The notes under the pieces: generated by a model
Database searches by the model: none
Told to the model about the DNA's origin: nothing
Seen by the model: the letters and a program-made list of their open reading frames with translations, nothing else
Shown: positions 58,159-64,000 of the stretch, piece after piece
Numbering within the stretch: the first letter of the stretch is position 1
Layout: the number at the start of each line of letters is the position of its first letter
Program-made: the position numbers and the translations under genes
Assembly (NCBI GenBank): GCA_001986395.2
Contig: MQVO02000005.1
Span: forward strand, 124,001-188,000
Length of the DNA: 64,000 nucleotides
Source: Irpex lacteus
Taxonomy: Eukaryota > Basidiomycota > Agaricomycetes > Polyporales > Irpicaceae
Direction of reading: 5' to 3'

Positions 58159-59370
58159 TCAATGGAGGGCCATAATACTAAACGTGCCTCGGAAATTACT
58201 CAGAACTCCTCTGAGCTCCGATTCGAGATCCTTCATGGCGCCCCAGCTATGTTTCGTAGAGCCGCTATGGAGAATAGTCAGCTTTTCCAACCCATCCAGG
58301 TCATGATTTCGTTTGAGTGCCTCGACACACGCGCTCATCGAATGGAACGTCTTCCCGTCCTCTGAGGGAGTAACCTCCAACGTTAGCTCTCGCATATCTG
58401 GAGAGGATATCTCCTGGATTAGAGATAACATTTGGTTGGAGGTCGGGTTGAATCCTTGTAGCGTCAATGTCTGGAGACGTTTGCAAGCCGAGAGGCTGAT
58501 AATCTCTCTTGTAGACACTGTGACGTAAAACTAATGAGAATAAACTTTTGAGCGAGTGAGTATGTGCTCACCTGGGTTATCAGTGAAGGATGTAGCGATG
58601 CTGAACGGTCTGATGTTGAGCGAGAGATGTTCCAGGAGTCCACCATATTCGAGCAGATATTCTCCGACATCGGCAATCTGTCCATCGCAGACATCGATGC
58701 TCAGTGACCGCAGCGAGCTTCCCGCAACTGTCTGTGCCAGCCAGCCAAGAATTCTGCTCAGGCAGAAGGGGGCCAGCCCGCCGACGCTCAGGTTCAAGGA
58801 GGTGAACGTCGGTTCGAGGAACTGTATAGGATAAGGGAATACCGAGGCCAATAATGGACGCATGAGTCCGACCGAGACGTGCTTGAGTTTCGGAAGGGAG
58901 GCGATGAATGCGTAGAGGAGAGTAACGCCGATGTTCACGTCTCGAACTGTCAGTCTCTCGACTGAACCAAATCCGAGGAATGCATGGAAGAATGAATTGG
59001 GACAGTTCCGCCCTGTCTCATAAAGGTTGACAAGTTCGATGTGTTGAAGCTCGGTTAGCTTCGATGGGAGGATTCGTGGTATGCCTGTGATCCAGGTCGA
59101 CGCAGAGGGAAGAGCGCCGGAAACGTATGGTTGAATGCGTAGTTTCCGTACCAGCGGACCGATTGTCGAGTCGACAAGGAGCAGAGCCTCGAACTCTGCT
59201 AGATGAAGGCCTGTAGAGATCTGGATCGTACGTAGTGTGAAGCGACGACTGAGTAAGTGCCACAGGCGGCACACCTGCGTGCACTTAGTCAGCGTGCTGA
59301 AGTCATCGTTGTGGTAGATGAGTCCAATAATGCAGTCAACGACGTCGGAGTTGAGATCGACTATGGCCAT
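58159..59370 (-). CDS. F-box/LRR-like protein of unknown role
   Basis: Exons 58572..59370 and 58159..58517 (385 aa). The N-terminus (LNSDVVDCIIGLIYHNDDFSTL, then CTQVCRLWHLLSRRFTLRTI) fits an F-box. The rest is a run of irregular Leu-rich segments (LTELQHIELVNLYETGR, FGSVERLTVRDVNIG, LPKLKHVSVGL, LRSLSIDVCDGQIADVGEYL, LQTLTLQGFNP). The likely role is a ubiquitin-ligase adaptor, by inference. The start is Met 59370. The frame is open further upstream to 59445, but with no Met codon. Confidence 0.72.
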
Positions 59371-61720
59371 GGTTTCCAAGAGATCAGGAATAAATGTACG
59401 GCGTAGCAAGAACGACACAGCCGTCTTATATGCTGGCAGGTCCAAGAGTGTTTGCGAGGGATGCGAAATACCACCGTGTTTAGGTAAAACAGCCTTGTTA
59501 CAACTCTGAAAGCGGACCTGGCGCTGAGAGAAAGACTCTCAGGCTGTCAGCATCCGAGTGTGAAAAAGCTAGAAGTCCGCGACGGTCGAGTTAATCACGT
59601 TCTATTGCTCTAGGTCGAGGGGCGTAGAGCAACAGTCGTTAGCAAATTGAATAGCTTTCAGTCATATGAAACGTCATCGCTGACGGACAGAGAGAAGAAC
59701 CGGGTTCTTGGCCACCATGGAATGCACCCATTGCTGCCGCGCTCTATCAAAGCAGTAATAAGGTGCGTTGATAGAAGGGGAATAATCTGAACGGCGTACC
59801 CCGTACGTGTGCGTCTAGAGTGTCACACTGACAATTTGAAGGTACGAGGCGCAGCAGATTCCATGCTTCCTTGATAGAGAAATGTAGGATGAGATCGACT
59901 ATGACCTATGTAACGGGCTTTTCAGTGTCGAGACGTTGGACTTCTATCCATTCTTCATCGGATGAAGAAACACTCGTGCATACCTTACACATTACAGGCA
60001 ACCATCGGTTCTGTGGATGCAAGAATCGATGCTGTTCTGGTCGCTTGGTCGCTCCAGCCTTCAAAAAGGTCCGACGGTAAAACAACAGCAAGAATGACAA
60101 GCAGCCGGTACAGGTGGAGTATGTCGAGACGGGACCGAGGAAGTGATCCACGGCTAGTGGACCCATGCCAGTGGTCGTACCTAGCTGTTGAACATACGGA
60201 ATTACTCTGTGATATGTACAGGAATAAATGCGATTTCAGGAAGGAGAGATGCTTACCATAAGTAATGTAAGAGCCTCCAATCGCTACTCCCAGCACACAT
60301 CCGCCCGTTTCTACGATGGCCCATCGTTAGAGAGCCGAGCGCATTTAGGCGTCATCATCTGACGCTACTGCAGTGGCTGTTCTCCGTGTGTACGGCATAC
60401 TGTACTGATTTCTACTCATGAGCTTCTACGATACAGTCAGTGATAGATATAATATTGATAGGATAACTCACGAGATGCTAAAGCATCGTGCTTGATATCA
60501 AATTCGCTCGCCGGCACTTTTCTCTGTCCACCGAGCACTTTTCGCGGAGGCAGCCAATCAATACCTCATACATCCAGTCATCCCGAGAAGACCTTCGCAT
60601 AAAGTCCCTGGAATGCACGCGTCAACTTGGAACTTCGCGGTGAGACTTGAAGCTTGAAGGGCCTTTACCGCATGCGTAAAGGTAGATGGCGTTGGAAAAG
60701 GCTGTCGGGGTTATGTAAGGTGATGACGGAGTCTTGTGGAAATCAGAATGAAGCCTGTACTGAAGTGAATCTACCGTTCAATAGCACTGCGTTTCTCGCC
60801 TATTGCGACAGTGTAGCAATGGCCTGACTCAGTAACTTGAGCTCGCGCGGGAGTCGCGATACATGAGCTTATGTAATCTAACCAAATCGGGCCTTTAAGC
60901 GCCAGAGCTGCTCAACTCGGAAGTAGTACTACCAGTGCGGCTTGAACAAGCTTCAAGGTTTCATCGAATAGTAGTGAAAGCTAGAGGTTAGATCGCAACC
61001 AAGCACCCTTAACAACTCTCTCTCTCGTTTGACGATACGCATGTGTCCGACCAACCTTTTGTTCACCACGGTGACCCCTATCTCAACAATGTAAGTGAGT
61101 GCAAAAGACTTCAAATTCCAATAGTCCATGTTAGTGGAAACAACTGTTGACACGTCACATTGCACATCTGCGTGTACTTATGCATAGTTCAGTAGTCTTT
61201 GAGGAGATCTCAAAAGAGTATGCACCATGTAGGAAGGTTCTCAGATACATCCAAGACCACGGTGATGTGCGGTTATAGTGGCAAATACAGTTGAACGGTC
61301 CAGCCGTCGAAGCATTCCGCAACAAACGTGCGTTACTCGGGGGTTTTCAGCGATTCTGAGTAGCCTGATCTTGTGACCACAGCTGGACAGGGAGTCGCCG
61401 ATCATAGGCACTACGCCCCGTGTAGCGCCATGAGAGCTGCGGCTATACTGGCCTTTTCTGCTTCTATAGGTCTTTGGCGGCCTTCGTTGATGGAAGATCT
61501 CCAGATATGCATATGAGGTGCACGAGGCAATCAGGGCTCTGCGAAAGAAGCACGGAACGCGGAATTTCGAACGATGGGTGGCCTTTGTGCAGTTTGGGTT
61601 ATAGGTCGATCCAAGTACTAGCTGGGCGTCGTTATCCGTCGTCCCAAGCAAACGGATGTATCATAACAATACAATTGGATTTACCTTACTCTACATTTCG
61701 GTCAATATACAGGTTTAGGT
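59371..61720. other. Gene-free stretch
   Basis: About 2.35 kb with no supportable exon. A minus-strand frame at 59985-60296 with a short hydrophobic piece (LGVAIGGSYITYG) has no start codon and no partner exon. I see no transposon ends, tRNA or long repeat. Confidence 0.5.
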
Positions 61721-64000
61721 TCACTCTAGTTTCGCTTTGGCCTCTGCAGGGTGGACGGTACTTCTGTCAGGTAATGTAGCCGCCACCTGATCAATCTTCC
61801 TGAACTGCCATGGGAACCTAGACGGGTAGAGGAAGGGACGGAGATCGAAGCCTAGTTTACCAAGTTTAATGAGTTTTCGCAAATCGAAGTTGTAGTTTAG
61901 AACTTACGATTATCGTCCGGGCTGTATTGTTCCTAAAATACGAAAGAGAAAGCAAATTTAGGCGAGTAGCAATAAGATGAAGGATGGGAATAACTTACAG
62001 CGTGATATCCAGGAGTGAGCGTAGTCATCTTATGCCTGTTCCTCGCATACTCGAAGAAGAAATGTTTCACCTTCTCCGCAACCTACAAAGAACATCGGTT
62101 CAGGAAGAGGAGGGATTTGAAGGCAAGCAGGGAACATACCTGGAGAGGGGACAAGAACGAGCCCCACTCGTGTACGAGTTTTGTGAACATGCTATAAGGC
62201 CCAGCCTTGTCCACCTTGCGTAACCGACCGAAGACGGAGAGCTCATCGTACGTCATGCCCATGTCCGCCTACATTATGATTAGTGGAATGGTAGTGTTAG
62301 TATTGGTATGGTCGACGTCTCAGAAAGGATAACACGCACCTCGTCTGCTTGAACGTATGTCTCAGTGATAGGCTCTAGCTCAGCTGTGGGGACCGCATCC
62401 AGGAATCTATCCGACGGAGGTTAGGACATATTTCAGAAGGAAACTATGACGACAGTACGTACCCTTGGAGGACAGGAAGCTCGAACGCATCCTTCGCATA
62501 TGCGATGAACTTTTTCAAGTCTACTTTACTAATAGCGCCAATAGGGTTGATATCCGCTGTATCGATTGTCAGCATCGTGCCAAATTCTGTAATAGATTTT
62601 GCACACCTGAAGAACAGTCGTACTTCGTAAAGTATCCCCTTAAACTATAATAGGATAACGAGAGCCAAGCGATTTAATCGATGGTGACAGAGATGGAAAA
62701 GCTTTTTACAGACCTTTCGTCGACATTCGCACTCCCAAGCACGAGCAAACCCCCATTTCGTCCTCTCACCCACGGAAGCAGCTGTGCAAATAGATACGCC
62801 AACACCATCCTCAACCGAGCCTTCACACCCACACCTCACATAAGTTACATGGCCATTATTGGTAAGTAGACACAGCATAGTTTGCTCACCTGGATGTTCT
62901 GCAATGCGAGATTCTCTGCGTTCGTACCTCCGTGCACGCGGTACTGCGGTTTGACGCCAGTGACGTAGGCGAACAGGTTTCGGACGGCAGTGACGAGCGA
63001 GTCCATGTTCAAATCTGTGTGGTAACTGCGCTCCGTTAAGTCAGTTTTCCATGGAATGGATTCGCATGGTCGGAAACGTGAAGGCAGTACGCACCTCCCG
63101 ATAGCCTCTGCGAGCTCCTTGGCCCGCTTCCTCGTCTCAACACTTGAGTTCTCAGTACCCATATAGCACGTATGGAAGATCCTGTTTGCAAGGTCACGAG
63201 GGTCTGTAGGAACCCACTGGGAGTCTTCAGGCTCTCCAGCGATACGACGCGCATCTGTGATGACGTGCTGATCTATTCCCGGGAGGATCAGTGAGACAGG
63301 ACGAGAGAAGAGGATGAAGGATAACGTGCCTCCTCGTTGAGCAGCTTCGGCTACAAGCCGACACATGGAAAACACAATGGTGGCGGTCGCGCAGCTGTCG
63401 ATCCCGCCGCTGAGAGGGAGGAAATATCCTTGTGTACGTGAACGGCGTAGGTAATCCCACAGCCAACACGCTGGACCCAGTCTACGATGACATCAGTAAG
63501 AGAAAGTGATATTCGTTCAATGCGTATGGGCTTACGCAATCTCCTCCTCTGGTTTATGGTATTTCGGCTCCCAGTCGTGCAACACAAGGTCGTCCAAATC
63601 CTTAATGCTGTCGAACTTCCCGCCCGAGAGCGCGAAATCCACCTCTATACGTTGGTAACGTTCAGCCGCAGCAGCCTGCATACTTCGACTGCTAACTGCA
63701 CGGTGTGAGCGGACGTCTTCGAGGTCGACGGTCGCTGTTACGACTTCAACATCGTTCAAGGAGAATTGGGAGCCCTGGGCGATGACTTTGCCGTTCACGA
63801 CGATGAGAGCGCAGCCGTCGTAATAGAGGCGATCGCCATCGCAACCTTGTTGGTTTGCGTAGAGGTAGATGCCTCCAAGCTAGAGAGAGGGCGTCAGTGA
63901 GTGATGCGGTTTAGTGAGTGGAGAAGGATATACCTTAAGAGTGGCTTCTTTCATGAGTTCGATTCGTCTGTAGAGCTTTCGGAGCTCATGGTGGCTCCCG
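61721..64000 (-). CDS. QNS1: Glutamine-dependent NAD+ synthetase, 3' part
   Basis: Last step of NAD+ synthesis: amidates nicotinic acid adenine dinucleotide using glutamine. Thirteen exons lie in the window: 63934..>64000, 63536..63879, 63330..63481, 63095..63272, 62890..63025, 62714..62820, 62607..62644, 62463..62556, 62340..62406, 62140..62268, 61999..62082, 61908..61932, 61721..61851. The first two carry the end of the nitrilase-type glutaminase domain ([31 protein letters not shown]). The synthetase domain has the ATP P-loop LSGGIDS, then [35 protein letters not shown] and [17 protein letters not shown]. The glutaminase catalytic residues lie outside the window. The intron 63273-63329 has a GC donor; unspliced it would add 19 in-frame codons inside the synthetase domain. 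Confidence 0.96.

Noticed and set aside
59906..60296. Minus-strand frames with a short hydrophobic stretch
   Set aside because: No Met in the hydrophobic frame before a stop, and no acceptor exon gives a sensible protein.

Overview
The window is nuclear DNA from a filamentous fungus, most likely an agaricomycete basidiomycete. Genes are split by many short (about 50-63 nt) GT-AG introns and lie close together on both strands. Basidiomycete-type families are present: two proteins of a family starting MGQYW, a TPR/CHAT-domain protein, small secreted proteins and F-box/LRR-like proteins. I rebuilt every gene by joining exons by eye; each model below keeps frame across all junctions and its summed exon length is a multiple of three.

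Layout. 1-1249: 3' part of COQ6 (ubiquinone hydroxylase). 1874-9081: ACC1 (acetyl-CoA carboxylase), tail to tail with ARG7 (ornithine acetyltransferase, 9428-10923, minus), which is divergent from SEC6 (exocyst, 11445-13858). 14107-15725 minus: F-box-like protein. 16915-17484: small secreted protein, copy A. 17966-19368 minus: pepsin-type aspartic protease. 20616-21464 minus: unknown protein. 22329-25670 minus: AP180/YAP180 clathrin adaptor, head to head with a DMPK-like AGC kinase (25912-28623). 28833-31185 minus: DBP9 helicase. 32158-32748 and 36283-36855 (minus): secreted copies B and C, flanking two tandem MGQYW-family genes (33125-34220 and 34615-35716, minus). 38316-39766: divergent histone H4/H3 pair. 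40049-41224 minus: SFH5 lipid transfer protein, divergent from the copper ATPase CCC2 (41633-44969). 47135-51787: TPR-repeat CHAT protease-like protein. 51945-54011 minus: TRM82, divergent from a HIT zinc-finger protein (54203-55800). 56091-56699 minus: ERV1, divergent from a TMEM97/EXPERA protein (56965-57718). 58159-59370 minus: F-box/LRR-like protein. 61721-64000 minus: 3' part of QNS1 (NAD synthetase).

Most genes are conserved housekeeping genes (lipid, arginine, NAD and ubiquinone synthesis, vesicle traffic, ribosome and tRNA maturation, copper transport, chromatin). The accessory part is 14-21 kb, 32-38 kb, 44-52 kb and 57-61 kb, with lineage-specific families and long gene-free stretches. 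The best candidates for undescribed biology are the TPR/CHAT protein, whose 14 tandem units are each exactly 135 bp and whose protease end differs in base composition, and the three-copy secreted family with one gene structure and one TATA-centred promoter motif.
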